Shown here: in pieces, positions 28,545-38,729 of the stretch
Position numbering within the stretch: the first letter of the stretch is position 1
Layout of the letters: each line of letters begins with the position of its first letter
Source of the DNA: an uncultured Pelagibacteraceae bacterium
GTDB taxonomy: Bacteria > Pseudomonadota > Alphaproteobacteria > Pelagibacterales > Pelagibacteraceae
Direction: 5' to 3'
Assembly: GCA_902634455.1 (NCBI GenBank)
Contig: CACPKQ010000001.1
Location: forward strand, 124,001-188,000
DNA: 64,000 nucleotides
Translations under genes and position numbers: made by a program
Notes under the pieces: generated by a model
Told to the model about the DNA's origin: nothing
Seen by the model: only the letters and a program-made list of their open reading frames with translations
Database searches by the model: none

Positions 28545-29474
28545 CTAATTTTTTGTTAATCTTACAAAAACATCTTCTAAGTCAGCATCTTCCGTCGATA
28601 TATCAGATATTTTTATTTTTTGTTTATTTATAAAATCTATAAGTTCGTTTATATGTAACTTACTTCTTTCATAAGATACTATCAACTTATCTGCACTATT
28701 GTATATAATGTTTAATGAGTTTAAAGATTTATCAAAAATATTAACTTTTCCATTTAATAAAAATGTTACAATTTTAGTTTGTATTTTTTTTAACAAATTT
28801 TCTGTGCTATCTAAAGCTACTAAATTTCCATTATTTAGTATTCCTATTCGATCACATATTTCTTCAGCCTCTAACAAATAATGTGTTGTTAAAATAATTG
28901 TTACACCTTGTTTATTTAGTGATTTTACACTTTCCCATAATTTTTTTCTAAGTTCTACATCTACACCAGCAGTAGGTTCATCCAAAATTACAATTGGAGG
29001 CTGATGAACTAATGCTTTCGCAACTAACAATCTTCTTTTCATACCTCCGGATAAGCTTCTGCTGTAACTATTAGCTTGATTTTTTAGAGAAACCAATTCT
29101 AAGATAGTATCTGTAATTCTATCTTTTTTTTTTACACCATATAATCCTGCTTGCAGTTCAAGTAATTTTCTAGGACTAAAAAAAGGGTCTACATTAATTT
29201 CTTGTGGAACTACTCCAATGGATGCTCTTACTTGTCTTGGATTTTTATCAAGATTAAAACCCCAAACATCAATTTCACCCGAAGATTTAACCGATGTACC
29301 TGCCAATATATTTATAAATGTACTTTTTCCTGCTCCATTTGGTCCCAATAATCCAAAAATTTCACCTTCTTTCACTTCTAAGTTTAGATTTTTTAATGCA
29401 TGAATAGTTTTTGATCTATTTTTATAATAAATTTTATTTAAGTTTTTTACATATAAAACGTTTTTTTTGATCAT
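28545..29474 (-). CDS. ABC transporter ATP-binding protein (DrrA/NodI-like)
   Basis: ATPase subunit of an ABC-2 type exporter. It is 309 aa: Walker A GPNGAGKST, Q-loop VVPQEIN, signature SRSLSGGMKRR, Walker B IVILDEPTAGVD and H-loop TTHYLLEAEE, then a ~90-residue C-terminal extension ending ISTEDADLEDVFVRLT, typical of multidrug/polysaccharide exporters. No membrane permease gene is adjacent: regA lies on one side and polA on the other, both on the opposite strand. The substrate is unknown. Confidence 0.88.
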   Translation of the reverse strand: MIKKNVLYVKNLNKIYYKNRSKTIHALKNLNLEVKEGEIFGLLGPNGAGKSTFINILAGTSVKSSGEIDVWGFNLDKNPRQVRASIGVVPQEINVDPFFSPRKLLELQAGLYGVKKKDRITDTILELVSLKNQANSYSRSLSGGMKRRLLVAKALVHQPPIVILDEPTAGVDVELRKKLWESVKSLNKQGVTIILTTHYLLEAEEICDRIGILNNGNLVALDSTENLLKKIQTKIVTFLLNGKVNIFDKSLNSLNIIYNSADKLIVSYERSKLHINELIDFINKQKIKISDISTEDADLEDVFVRLTKN

Positions 29475-29524
29475 AGATCGTTATACATTTATAACATTAG
29501 GTTAAATTAGTGTAAAATTATTAC

Positions 29525-32299
29525 ATGGATAAAATAAAAAAAACAGATCATTTTTATTTAATTGATGGGTCAGGTTATATCTTTAGAGCATATTATGCGC
29601 TACCTCCACTTAGTAGAAAAAGTGATGGAATGCCAACTGGCGCAGTTAGTGGTTTTTGTAATATGCTGTTTAAATTACTTGAAGACTCAAAGTCAAGCGA
29701 AAATAAGGAAAAAGCAACTCATTTTGCAGTTATTTTTGATTCTGCTAAAAAAAATTTTAGAAATGAAATTTATAAAGATTATAAAGCTAATAGATCAGAA
29801 GCACCAGAGGATCTAATTCCTCAGTTTGATTATATAAGAAAATCTGTAGAGGCATTTAATTTGCCATCTATAGAATTAATTAATTATGAGGCTGATGATT
29901 TGATAGCTACTTATTCAGAACAAATAATTAAAGAAGGAGCTAAAGTAACAATTGTTTCTTCAGATAAAGATTTAATGCAATTATATAGAAAGAATATCCG
30001 AATATATGATCCGATGAAAAATAAATTTATTTCTAATGAAGATATTATTGATAAGTTTGGCGTTATACCTGAGAAAGTAATTGATGTTCAGGCATTAGCA
30101 GGTGATAGCAGTGATAATGTGCCAGGTGTTCCAGGAATAGGTGTAAAAACCGCTGCCGAACTAATAAACCAATATGACAATTTAGACAATTTATTTAAAA
30201 ATCTTAATCAAATTAAACAAAACAAAAGAAGAGAAACATTATTAGAAAATAGAGGGAAGGCTATAATTAGTAAAAAATTAGTTACTTTAAAGAAAGATGT
30301 ACCCATTAAGAATAAAATTACTGAATTTGAATTAAAAAATATTAATAAAGAAAAACTTTACAACTTTTTAAGAGAGATGGAATTTAATAGATTGTTAAGT
30401 ACTACAATTTCAACTTATGGAAATATTAACTTTACTAAAGAAAATAAATTAACCAATAAAGATGAAAATATTTCAAAAATAAATAAAAAAAAATATAAAT
30501 TAATTGAAAACGAAGAGGATTTAGAAACTTGGATAAAAAAAGCTGAAGAAAATGGTGAATTAGCAATTGATACAGAAACAACTTCTTTAGATCCACATCA
30601 AGCAGATTTGGTAGGTATTTCTATTTCCACTAACATAGGAGAAGCTTGCTATATTCCAATTGGTCATACTAAAGGAAAAAATTTAAAAGAAAAAAATATT
30701 ATTAAAAAGCTTAAAATAATTTTGGAAGATACAACTGTAAAAAAAATTGGTCAAAATATTAAATTTGATTATATAATATTTTATCATCGAGGAATTGATA
30801 TGTCTCCTATGGAAGACACAATGTTAATGTCGTATACTTTAGATGCTGGAAAAAATAAACATAACATGGATATATTGGCAGAAATTCATTTAAATCATAA
30901 AACTATTTCCTTTAAAGAGTTAGTAGGAACGGGGAAAAAACAAATTAATTTTAGTGAAGTTCATATCGACAATGCCAAAGAATATGCCGCAGAAGATGCA
31001 GATATAACTTTTAGGTTATATAAAATTTTTTCTAAAAATTTAAAATCTGAAAAATTACTAAATATCTACGAAATTTTTGAAAAACCATTAATTAAAATAC
31101 TAGCTCATATGGAAATAAATGGGATTGAATTAGATACAAATATTCTCAAATCTCTTTCAGAAAAATTTGAAAAAAAAATTAAATCATTAGAAGATAAAAT
31201 ATTTAAAATTTCAAAAAAAGAATTTAAAATAGCATCTACTAAACAACTAGGGGAAATAATGTATAATGAGATGAAAATTTCATCTCTTAAAAAGACAAAA
31301 AAAGGAAGTTTTGCTACAAGTGCTGTAGTACTTGAGGATTTAGCCTTTAAAGGTCACAAATTACCAAAATTAGTTTTGGATTGGAGACAAGCTACAAAGC
31401 TAAAAAATACTTATTCAGACTCATTGTTAAAACATATTAATCCAAAAACAAAAAGAGTTCATACATCTTTTTTGTTAGCTGCCACTTCTACAGGACGTTT
31501 GGCATCAAGTGATCCAAATTTACAAAATATTCCAATTAAATCAGAAGATGGAAAAGATATTAGAAGAGCATTTATCTCAAAAGAAAATTTTAATTTAATT
31601 TCAGCAGATTATAATCAAATAGAAATGAGAATATTAGCAGATTTAGCAGATGTTAAAGAATTAAAAAAAGCATTTAAAAATAATGAAGACATTCATTCTT
31701 TAACTGCAAGTCAGGTTTTTAATATAAAAACTAATCAAGTAAAACCTGATATGAGAAGAAAAGCAAAAGCAATAAATTTCGGAATAATATACGGAATTTC
31801 CCAGTATGGTTTGGCAAAACAAATTGGCGTTTCTAATAATGAAGCAGAAGAATTTTTAAATGCATATTTCTTAAAATTTCCAGAAATAAAAAATTATATG
31901 AATTCAACAATTAAATTTTGTAGAAAAAATGGATATGTAAATAATGTATTTGGTAGAAGAACTTACATTACAGGAATTAATGATAAAAATTTTAATGTTA
32001 GAAATTTCCAAGAAAGAGCAGCAATAAATGCACCTATACAAGGTTCAGCATCTGAAATAATGAGATTATCTATGATTAGACTAAATAATAAATTTAATGA
32101 AATAAAAGATTTAAAATGTAAAATTTTACTTCAAATTCATGATGAATTAATTTTAGAAGTTGAAAAAAAAGAGGTTAAAAAATGCTCAAAAATTATTAAA
32201 GATGAAATGATGAGCGTTAAAGATACTGATATGCATTTATTTTCGGTACCACTTTCTGTTGATGTAAATATAGGTAATAATTGGGGAGATCTTCATTAA
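29525..32299 (+). CDS. polA: DNA polymerase I
   Basis: Repair and Okazaki-fragment polymerase. It is 924 aa with all three domains intact. The 5'-3' nuclease holds YEADDLIAT, SSDKDLMQL and GDSSDNVPGVPGIGVKTA. The proofreading 3'-5' exonuclease holds AIDTETTSLDP, GQNIKFDY and YAAEDADIT, so its acidic residues are conserved. The polymerase holds motif A DYNQIEMRILA, motif B RRKAKAINFGIIYG and motif C QIHDELILE. It has its own divergent promoter region shared with the ABC ATPase gene. Confidence 0.98.
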   Translation: MDKIKKTDHFYLIDGSGYIFRAYYALPPLSRKSDGMPTGAVSGFCNMLFKLLEDSKSSENKEKATHFAVIFDSAKKNFRNEIYKDYKANRSEAPEDLIPQFDYIRKSVEAFNLPSIELINYEADDLIATYSEQIIKEGAKVTIVSSDKDLMQLYRKNIRIYDPMKNKFISNEDIIDKFGVIPEKVIDVQALAGDSSDNVPGVPGIGVKTAAELINQYDNLDNLFKNLNQIKQNKRRETLLENRGKAIISKKLVTLKKDVPIKNKITEFELKNINKEKLYNFLREMEFNRLLSTTISTYGNINFTKENKLTNKDENISKINKKKYKLIENEEDLETWIKKAEENGELAIDTETTSLDPHQADLVGISISTNIGEACYIPIGHTKGKNLKEKNIIKKLKIILEDTTVKKIGQNIKFDYIIFYHRGIDMSPMEDTMLMSYTLDAGKNKHNMDILAEIHLNHKTISFKELVGTGKKQINFSEVHIDNAKEYAAEDADITFRLYKIFSKNLKSEKLLNIYEIFEKPLIKILAHMEINGIELDTNILKSLSEKFEKKIKSLEDKIFKISKKEFKIASTKQLGEIMYNEMKISSLKKTKKGSFATSAVVLEDLAFKGHKLPKLVLDWRQATKLKNTYSDSLLKHINPKTKRVHTSFLLAATSTGRLASSDPNLQNIPIKSEDGKDIRRAFISKENFNLISADYNQIEMRILADLADVKELKKAFKNNEDIHSLTASQVFNIKTNQVKPDMRRKAKAINFGIIYGISQYGLAKQIGVSNNEAEEFLNAYFLKFPEIKNYMNSTIKFCRKNGYVNNVFGRRTYITGINDKNFNVRNFQERAAINAPIQGSASEIMRLSMIRLNNKFNEIKDLKCKILLQIHDELILEVEKKEVKKCSKIIKDEMMSVKDTDMHLFSVPLSVDVNIGNNWGDLH

Positions 32300-32314
32300 T
32301 TTATTTTGTTAGTA

Positions 32315-32343
32315 TTGCCCAAATTAGAACAATTTAGTATTTT
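32315..32343 (+). promoter_or_regulatory. Candidate promoter for chvI-chvG
   Basis: TTGCCC, a 17-base spacer and TATTTT lie in the 59-base gap before chvI. Both boxes match consensus at four of six positions, so this is a plausible but weak call in AT-rich sequence. Confidence 0.3.
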
Positions 32344-32358
32344 TAAGTAGTCTAAGAA

Positions 32359-33060
32359 ATGAAACAAACAATAGCTTTAATAGATGATGATAGAAATATT
32401 TTGACTAGTCTTAGTATAGCACTTGAAAAAGAAGGATTTAAAGTTCAAACCTATTTAGATGGAGAAAGTGCACTTATTGGATTAGCTAGAACTCCACCAG
32501 ATCTAGCAGTAATAGATATTAAAATGCCAAAAATGGACGGTGAAGAATTATTAAAAAAACTTAGGAAAAAAACTTCTTTACCAGTAATTTTTTTAACTTC
32601 AAAAGACGAAGAAGTGGATGAGTTATTAGGTCTTAAACTAGGAGCTGACGATTTCGTAAAAAAATCAGGAGGTTTTTCAATAAAAGTTCTTATTGAAAGG
32701 ATTAGAGTTCAATTAAGAAAAAAAAATATAAATAATTTAGAAGATACAAAAAACATCATATCTCATGGAAAACTGAGATTAGACCCATCTCAATTAGAAT
32801 GCGAATGGAATGGCAAAACATTACCTGACAAACTTACAACCACTGAATTTTTAATTGTTCAGGAACTTGCAAAAAGGCCTGGAATCATTAAAGAAAGATC
32901 TCAATTAATGGATATTGCTTATAGAGAAGATACTGAGATAGAAGATAGAACTATAGACAGTCATGTAAAAAGAATAAGGAAAAAATTTAAGAAAATTGAT
33001 AGTAATTTTTCTGCAATTGAAACAAGATATGGAAGTGGATATAGGTGGAACGTTAATTAA
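32359..33060 (+). CDS. chvI: OmpR-family response regulator ChvI
   Basis: Response regulator of the ChvG-ChvI envelope/acid-response system of alphaproteobacteria. It is 233 aa. The receiver domain has IALIDDDRNI, the phospho-acceptor LAVIDIKMPKMDGEE and FLTSKDEE. The C-terminal winged helix has TTTEFLIVQELAKRPG and DRTIDSHVKRIRKKF. The GLKLGADDFVKK stretch with a Lys-Ser-rich turn is typical of ChvI. The stop overlaps the chvG start by one base, so regulator and kinase are translated together. Confidence 0.9.
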   Translation: MKQTIALIDDDRNILTSLSIALEKEGFKVQTYLDGESALIGLARTPPDLAVIDIKMPKMDGEELLKKLRKKTSLPVIFLTSKDEEVDELLGLKLGADDFVKKSGGFSIKVLIERIRVQLRKKNINNLEDTKNIISHGKLRLDPSQLECEWNGKTLPDKLTTTEFLIVQELAKRPGIIKERSQLMDIAYREDTEIEDRTIDSHVKRIRKKFKKIDSNFSAIETRYGSGYRWNVN

Positions 33061-34589
33061 TGTTCAATAATTTTATTAAAAAATTATCAATACTGAAAAA
33101 ATTTTTATTTATTAATTTAATTATATTTATTGTAATAGGATGCTTAACTGTAGTTTATCTTAACACTATTCAACCTAATTTAATAAATAAAAAAACATCA
33201 AATCATATTAATATTATAAATAATACCATTGATCATATTAAAAGATTAAAAATTAATTTTAGTGAAAAAGATATAAGGAAATTTTTATTTTCTACCAGGT
33301 TTCTTTTTCAGAGTTTAGATAGAGTTATAATATTTGATAATAAACTTAATTTAATTGGAGATACAGATACTTTAGATCTTGATCCAAGAGCTTTTTCACA
33401 AAAATTGCAAGTTATAGAAATGGATATGTTAAACAATGAAAATGAAATTAATAATAAAAAAAAAGAGAAAATAAATAAAAAAAATAATAATTTAAATGAG
33501 ATTTTATTAAATTATTCAGAATCGTCTGAATTTGGAAAACCATTTACATTTACACAAGAAACTTATGATCAATTTCTTTTAACAACAATCAAAAATGTAA
33601 AATTTGGTGAGAAAAATATTGGTTATTTAGCAATAAGTGAAAATGCAAATGATATTAGAGCAGCTATTCAAGAAAGAAAAAATTTTATAATTAGAACTGC
33701 TATTTTAGTTACAATAGTTGTTTTAATTTTTTCATTTGTATTAAATAGATATTTTTTAAAACCGATAAAGAATTTGGTAAATTATACAAATATTATTAAG
33801 GATAAAAGTAGAGAGAAAACTAACATCGAATTTATAAAAAAAAGAAATGATGAATTAGGTATACTATCCCAATCATTAGATGAAATGACTCATGAATTAA
33901 ATAAAAGAATTGCTACTGCTGAAAATTTTTCTACTGATTTAGTTCATGAAATAAGAAATCCTCTTGCATCATTAAAAAGTGCATCAGAAATTATTTCTGA
34001 AACAGATAAAAAAGAACAAAGAGATAAACTCATTAATATTGTTACCCATGACGTCGAAAGGATTGAAAGATTAATTACTGATTATTCACAAATGTTAAAA
34101 GATGAAGCAGCTATATCATACGAAAAAATGAAAAAAATTGATTTAAAAACAATTACAAAATCTGTAGTTGATGATTTTAATGGAATTTATAATTCAAAAA
34201 GAAATATTTCAATTAAATTAAAAACTAACGGATCAAATGATTTATATATTTTAGGAATAGAAAATAGGATTGAGCAAATTCTTGCTAATCTTTTGGAAAA
34301 TTCAATTTCTTTTAGCAAAGATAATCAAGATATACATGTTGAATTAATTAAAGATATTAACAAAAAAATAAATTTAAAAGTTATTGATCAGGGATTAGGT
34401 TTTAAAGAAAAGGATACAAATAAAATATTTAATAGATTTTATAGTAATAGACCTGAAAAATTTGGAAAACACTCTGGATTGGGATTGAATATAGTAAAAA
34501 ATTTAGTTGAACTCCATAATGGCAGCATATCAGCTACAAATAATAAAAATAAAGGTGCAAAAATTGAAATAACCTTTCCTGCGGTTTAA
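33060..34589 (+). CDS. chvG: Sensor histidine kinase ChvG
   Basis: Membrane sensor kinase paired with ChvI. It is 509 aa: membrane helix at residues ~15-35, a ~180-residue periplasmic sensor region rich in Asn/Lys, a second helix at ~210-230, a HAMP-like linker, the dimerisation/phosphoacceptor box DLVHEIRNPLASLKSASE, N-box LANLLENSISFS, G1 DQGLGF and G2 GLGLNIVKNLVELH. In rhizobia this pair senses envelope stress and acidity. The downstream HPr kinase/PTS genes found there are not seen here; ahcY follows instead. Confidence 0.88.
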   Translation: MFNNFIKKLSILKKFLFINLIIFIVIGCLTVVYLNTIQPNLINKKTSNHINIINNTIDHIKRLKINFSEKDIRKFLFSTRFLFQSLDRVIIFDNKLNLIGDTDTLDLDPRAFSQKLQVIEMDMLNNENEINNKKKEKINKKNNNLNEILLNYSESSEFGKPFTFTQETYDQFLLTTIKNVKFGEKNIGYLAISENANDIRAAIQERKNFIIRTAILVTIVVLIFSFVLNRYFLKPIKNLVNYTNIIKDKSREKTNIEFIKKRNDELGILSQSLDEMTHELNKRIATAENFSTDLVHEIRNPLASLKSASEIISETDKKEQRDKLINIVTHDVERIERLITDYSQMLKDEAAISYEKMKKIDLKTITKSVVDDFNGIYNSKRNISIKLKTNGSNDLYILGIENRIEQILANLLENSISFSKDNQDIHVELIKDINKKINLKVIDQGLGFKEKDTNKIFNRFYSNRPEKFGKHSGLGLNIVKNLVELHNGSISATNNKNKGAKIEITFPAV

Positions 34590-34634
34590 TCACAAGTTGA
34601 TAAATATAAATAAAATTGTTAAAAGCGCGAGTTT

Positions 34635-35921
34635 ATGAATGATTATAAGGTAAAAGACATTAATCTGGCTGAATTTGGTAGAAAAGAAATTTCTTTAGCT
34701 GAAACTGAAATGCCTGGTCTTATGGCATTAAGGAAAGAATATAAAGGAAAATATCCTCTTAAAGGTGCAAGAATTTTAGGATGCCTTCATATGACAATTC
34801 AAACAGCAGTTTTAATTGAAACACTAGTTGCATTAGGTGCTGAAGTTAGATGGTCATCATGTAATATTTTTTCAACCCAAGATCATGCTGCTGCAGCAAT
34901 AGCAAAAGCAGGGATACCAGTTTTTGCATGGAAAGGTGAAACTGAAAAAGAGTATTGGTGGTGCGTAAAACAAACAATCGAAGGTAAAAAAGATTGGAAA
35001 CCTAACATGATACTCGATGATGGGGGAGATTTAACCGCACTAATGCATAAAGACTATAAAGAATTAATGAAATCAATTAAAGGTTTGTCAGAGGAAACTA
35101 CAACTGGAGTTTTGGCATTAAAAAAAATGCAATCAGAAGGAAAATTACTTGTTCCAGCAATTAATGTTAATGACTCTGTAACAAAATCTAAATTTGATAA
35201 TTTATATGGTTGCAGAGAGAGTCTAGTTGATGGAATTAAAAGAGCTACAGATGTTATGATGTCTGGAAAAGTAGCAATTGTTGCTGGATTTGGAGATGTT
35301 GGAAAAGGAAGTGCTGCATCTTTAAGACAAAGTGGAGCAAGAGTTATGGTAACAGAAACAGATCCAATCTGCGCACTCCAAGCAGCCATGGAGGGTTACG
35401 AAGTAGTTTTAATGGATGAAATGATTAAAGAGGCAGACATTGTGGTTACAGCAACAGGAAATAAAGATATAGTTACAGCAGATCATATGAGAGACATGAA
35501 AGATAGAGCGATACTTTGTAATATTGGACACTTTGATAATGAAATTCAAGTTGAAGCTTTAAAAAATTATAAATGGGATGAAATAAAGCCGCAAGTACAT
35601 GAGATAACATTTCCAGATAAAAAAAGAATTATATTATTAGCAGAAGGAAGATTGGTAAATTTAGGTTGTGCCACGGGACATCCAAGTTTTGTTATGAGTG
35701 CATCTTTTACAAATCAAGTAACAGCTCAAATAGAACTTTGGAATAATTCGGATAAGTATGAAAAAAAAGTATATGTGCTGCCAAAACATCTTGATGAAAA
35801 AGTAGCAAGATTACACTTAGACAAAGTAGGTGCAAAACTAACTAGACTATCTAAAGAACAGGCAGATTATATAAGTGTAAAACAAGAAGGACCTTTCAAA
35901 CCAGATGCATATCGCTACTAA
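34635..35921 (+). CDS. ahcY: S-adenosylhomocysteine hydrolase
   Basis: NAD-dependent hydrolysis of SAH to homocysteine and adenosine, completing the methyl cycle. It is 428 aa. [33 protein letters not shown], the NAD loop [23 protein letters not shown], and the C-terminal [15 protein letters not shown] and [10 protein letters not shown] (the tail that closes the NAD site) are all present. A weak TTGATA/TAAAAG promoter can be drawn upstream; no SAH riboswitch fits in the 45-base gap. Overlaps tsaE by 17 bases. Confidence 0.98.
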   Translation: MNDYKVKDINLAEFGRKEISLAETEMPGLMALRKEYKGKYPLKGARILGCLHMTIQTAVLIETLVALGAEVRWSSCNIFSTQDHAAAAIAKAGIPVFAWKGETEKEYWWCVKQTIEGKKDWKPNMILDDGGDLTALMHKDYKELMKSIKGLSEETTTGVLALKKMQSEGKLLVPAINVNDSVTKSKFDNLYGCRESLVDGIKRATDVMMSGKVAIVAGFGDVGKGSAASLRQSGARVMVTETDPICALQAAMEGYEVVLMDEMIKEADIVVTATGNKDIVTADHMRDMKDRAILCNIGHFDNEIQVEALKNYKWDEIKPQVHEITFPDKKRIILLAEGRLVNLGCATGHPSFVMSASFTNQVTAQIELWNNSDKYEKKVYVLPKHLDEKVARLHLDKVGAKLTRLSKEQADYISVKQEGPFKPDAYRY

Positions 35922-36384
35922 AAGTAGCAAAATTGATATCACTTTAGAAAAAGATACAAAATCAATTTCGCAAAAAATTTCTAATTATTTAATAAAAGGA
36001 GATGTAATTTTTTTATATGGCGAGATTGGTATAGGAAAAACAACTTTTATTAGATATCTTATAAATTATTTACAAATAAAATCTAATGCAAAGGCAATTG
36101 AAGTTCCGAGTCCAACATTTAATATATTGCATGAATACAAAATTGATGAATTGATTATTCAGCATTATGATCTGTACAGAATAAAAAGTGAAATAGAATT
36201 GAAAAATATAGGTTTATTTGAAAATCAAAAAGACTTTATAACATTAGTAGAATGGCCAGAAGTAATAAAAGAAAAACCAAAAAAAATAATAGAATTAATC
36301 TTTAATTACGAAGAAAATTTAAGCAGAAGAAGTTTAATTATATCTAGTAATTATAAAAAAGAAATTTTTAATGAATTTAAATAA
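35905..36384 (+). CDS. tsaE: tRNA t6A modification ATPase TsaE
   Basis: ATPase that works with TsaB, TsaC and TsaD to make N6-threonylcarbamoyladenosine on ANN-decoding tRNAs. It is 159 aa. The P-loop is [28 protein letters not shown] and HYDLYRI follow, and LVEWPEV is the diagnostic Trp motif near the end. It overlaps ahcY upstream by 17 bases and the phosphotransferase gene downstream by 14 bases, so the four genes ahcY-tsaE-amgK-murU probably form one unit. Confidence 0.93.
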   Translation: MHIATKSSKIDITLEKDTKSISQKISNYLIKGDVIFLYGEIGIGKTTFIRYLINYLQIKSNAKAIEVPSPTFNILHEYKIDELIIQHYDLYRIKSEIELKNIGLFENQKDFITLVEWPEVIKEKPKKIIELIFNYEENLSRRSLIISSNYKKEIFNEFK

Positions 36385-37324
36385 TTTAATTAAATTATCA
36401 GGAGATGCTTCATTTAGAAAATTTTATAGAAGTGATAAATCTGTTATAGTTTTTTGTCAAAAAGAAAAAAAAAGTAATTTACTAATTTACGATTCAGTAA
36501 ATAAATTATTAATAAAAAACAAAATAAAAGCTCCAAAATTATTAACTCAAAATTACAAAAAAAATTTTATAGAAATAGAGGATTTAGGAGATGTGTCTAT
36601 TTATAATAAAATAAAAAATAAAAAAATTAACAAATTAAAATATTATAAAAAAATTATTTTACTACTATGTAAATTGCAGAAAATTAAAACTAAAAAAATT
36701 AAAACATTCAATAATACTAATTACATTATTCCAAAATATTCAGAGGATAAACTTTTTAAAGAGTCTGAACTATTTTTAAATTGGTATGTCACAAAAGTAA
36801 TTAAGAAAGAAAATCAAAAAATGATTAAAAATAAACTAAAAAATATTATTCAAACTTTATTAAAAAAAATAAAAAATAAAAATAATATATTTGTGCATAG
36901 AGATTTTCATGTATCTAACTTAATGGAGTATAGAAAAACAATAGCTCTTATAGATAATCAAGATGCCTTGTATGGTAATCGCGCCTATGATCTAGCTTCA
37001 TTAATAGATGATGTGAGGTTTAAAACACCAAATTCTTTAAAAGAAAAAATTTTCAAATATTTTTTAACGCAAAATAAATTTATAAATAAAAAAGATTTTA
37101 AAAATGATTTTGATGTATTATCTGTTTTAAGAAATATAAAAATAATTGGAATATTTACCAGGTTATCTTCCAGGGATAAAAAATATTACTACTTAAAATT
37201 AATACCAAATGCATGGAAACTAATTGAATATAGAGTAAACAATAATGCAGTATTTAAAGATTTAAAATTACTTTTAGATAAAAACTTTTCAAAAAAAATA
37301 AGACAAAAAAAATGGAAAAAATAA
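36371..37324 (+). CDS. amgK: AmgK-like sugar kinase (aminoglycoside phosphotransferase fold)
   Basis: Kinase of the AmgK type, which phosphorylates the anomeric carbon of N-acetylmuramic acid in the shortcut recycling route. It is 317 aa. The catalytic loop HRDFHVSNLM and metal-binding IDNQDALYGNRAYDLASL are clear. The N-terminal half is very Lys/Ile/Asn-rich. The position directly before a MurU-type nucleotidyltransferase (13-base overlap) and after tsaE is the standard alphaproteobacterial arrangement, which is the main reason for calling AmgK over a generic phosphotransferase. Confidence 0.8.
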   Translation: MNLNNLIKLSGDASFRKFYRSDKSVIVFCQKEKKSNLLIYDSVNKLLIKNKIKAPKLLTQNYKKNFIEIEDLGDVSIYNKIKNKKINKLKYYKKIILLLCKLQKIKTKKIKTFNNTNYIIPKYSEDKLFKESELFLNWYVTKVIKKENQKMIKNKLKNIIQTLLKKIKNKNNIFVHRDFHVSNLMEYRKTIALIDNQDALYGNRAYDLASLIDDVRFKTPNSLKEKIFKYFLTQNKFINKKDFKNDFDVLSVLRNIKIIGIFTRLSSRDKKYYYLKLIPNAWKLIEYRVNNNAVFKDLKLLLDKNFSKKIRQKKWKK

Positions 37325-38004
37325 ATACCGCATTAATACTTTGTGCTGGTTATGGCAAAAGATTAAATCCTCTAACATTAAAAACACCAAAACCTTTATT
37401 AAAATTAAATAATATAAGTTTGCTAGAAAATACTATTAATTTGATTAATGACTTTGGGATAAAAAATATTTTAATTAATACCTATTATCTAAAAGAACAA
37501 ATTGAAGAATTTATTAATAAAAAAAATTTTAATTGTAAAATTAATCTCATAGAGGATGGCAATTCAATTTTAGACACTGGTGGCGGTATTTTAAATTTAA
37601 TAAAAAAATCAGAAAGCGAAAATTTTTTTGTTTTTAATCCTGATACAATCTGGAGCAAGCAATATATCGCAATAATTAGAAAAATGGAAATTTTTTACTT
37701 TGAAAATAAAATCCAGAATATTTTATTAGTGGTTAATAAATCTAAAAGTTTTGATAAAAATCTTAAAGGTGATTTTAATTTAGAATCAAAAAATATTTTA
37801 AATTATAAAGAAAAAAATTTCATTTATACTGGTTGTCAAATAATTAATAAAAAAGTTTTTTCAATAATTAATAAAAAATCATTTTCCATTGATGAAATAT
37901 GGAACAAACTAGTTAATGAAAATAAGCTATATGGATTTGAAAGTTTAAACGATTTTGTACATGTTACTGATATAGAAATATTTAAAAAGCTTTCAAAAAA
38001 CTAA
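37312..38004 (+). CDS. murU: MurU-like sugar-1-phosphate nucleotidyltransferase
   Basis: Nucleotidyltransferase related to MurU, which turns MurNAc-1-phosphate into UDP-MurNAc and bypasses de novo synthesis. It is 230 aa. The signature LCAGYGKRLNPLTLKTPKPLL is at the N-terminus and VFNPDTIW carries a metal-binding Asp. It could equally be annotated mannose-1-phosphate guanylyltransferase from sequence alone; linkage to the AmgK-like kinase favours MurNAc. The 3' end overlaps the convergent gpmA by 12 bases. Confidence 0.78.
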   Translation: MEKINTALILCAGYGKRLNPLTLKTPKPLLKLNNISLLENTINLINDFGIKNILINTYYLKEQIEEFINKKNFNCKINLIEDGNSILDTGGGILNLIKKSESENFFVFNPDTIWSKQYIAIIRKMEIFYFENKIQNILLVVNKSKSFDKNLKGDFNLESKNILNYKEKNFIYTGCQIINKKVFSIINKKSFSIDEIWNKLVNENKLYGFESLNDFVHVTDIEIFKKLSKN

Positions 38005-38703
38005 TAAATCTTTAGCTCTATCTTTGTCTAGGTATTTTGCGTTTACTAACTTTTTATTTTCAAAATTTAAAGTTAATGGATTTCCGGTAGGAATTTCTAA
38101 TCGTGATATTTTAGCATCATCTATTTCAAATAAATATTTACATAGTGAACGAATAGAATTGCCATGAGCAGCAATAATTATATTTTCATCAATTAAAGGA
38201 AGTATATTTTTTTTGTAATAAGGAACTACTCTTTCATAGGTATCTTTTAGAGACTCTGTATCTGGAATCATATTTTTGGGTATATCTTTATATGCATTAA
38301 TATTTAAAGGATGGTAAGGATTATTTTTGTCAAGTGGTTCTGGAGCAATATTCCATGATCTTCTGAATTCATGAACTTTTTTTTCGCCCAAAGTTTTTTT
38401 CATTTCTTCTTTATTTAAACCAGTTAAAATTCCATAATTTCTTTCATTTAACTGCCAAGCTTTTTTTACATTATCTTTTTTTATTCTTAGTGTATTTAAA
38501 ATTAAACTTAATGTTTCAATAGCTCTTTTTTGGTAAGAGCAAAAAAAATGATCCAAATTCAATTTTAAATTTTTTATTAATTCTCCAGCTTTGCAAGCTT
38601 CAAGTTTTCCTTGTGGAGTTAATTCAACATCAACCCACCCGGTAAATCTTTTTTCCAAGTTCCACACGCTTTGACCATGGCGTACTAAAATTAAATGACT
38701 CAT
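37993..38703 (-). CDS. gpmA: 2,3-bisphosphoglycerate-dependent phosphoglycerate mutase
   Basis: Interconverts 3- and 2-phosphoglycerate in glycolysis/gluconeogenesis. It is 236 aa with the phosphohistidine motif LVRHGQSVWN, LNERNYGILTGLNK, the second histidine in IIAAHGNSIRSL, and EIPTGNPLTL near the C-terminus, all GpmA features. It is the cofactor-dependent, eukaryote-like form rather than the Mn-dependent GpmI. A lone minus-strand gene, convergent with murU and divergent from the VanZ-like gene with 26 bases between. Confidence 0.95.
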   Translation of the reverse strand: MSHLILVRHGQSVWNLEKRFTGWVDVELTPQGKLEACKAGELIKNLKLNLDHFFCSYQKRAIETLSLILNTLRIKKDNVKKAWQLNERNYGILTGLNKEEMKKTLGEKKVHEFRRSWNIAPEPLDKNNPYHPLNINAYKDIPKNMIPDTESLKDTYERVVPYYKKNILPLIDENIIIAAHGNSIRSLCKYLFEIDDAKISRLEIPTGNPLTLNFENKKLVNAKYLDKDRAKDLLVF

Positions 38704-38729
38704 TAATAATTTTTCAATATAAGATAATT

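Noticed and set aside
29480-29495. GTTATA/TATAAC inverted repeat between the ABC ATPase and polA as an operator
   Set aside because: A 6-bp A/T-rich dyad is expected by chance in this composition, with no supporting context.
34590-34634. SAH or SAM riboswitch before ahcY
   Set aside because: The gap is only 45 bases and contains no stem with the required conserved core.
35054-35389. Antisense ORF of 111 aa inside ahcY
   Set aside because: Lies opposite the conserved NAD-binding region of SAH hydrolase and shows no coding signature of its own.
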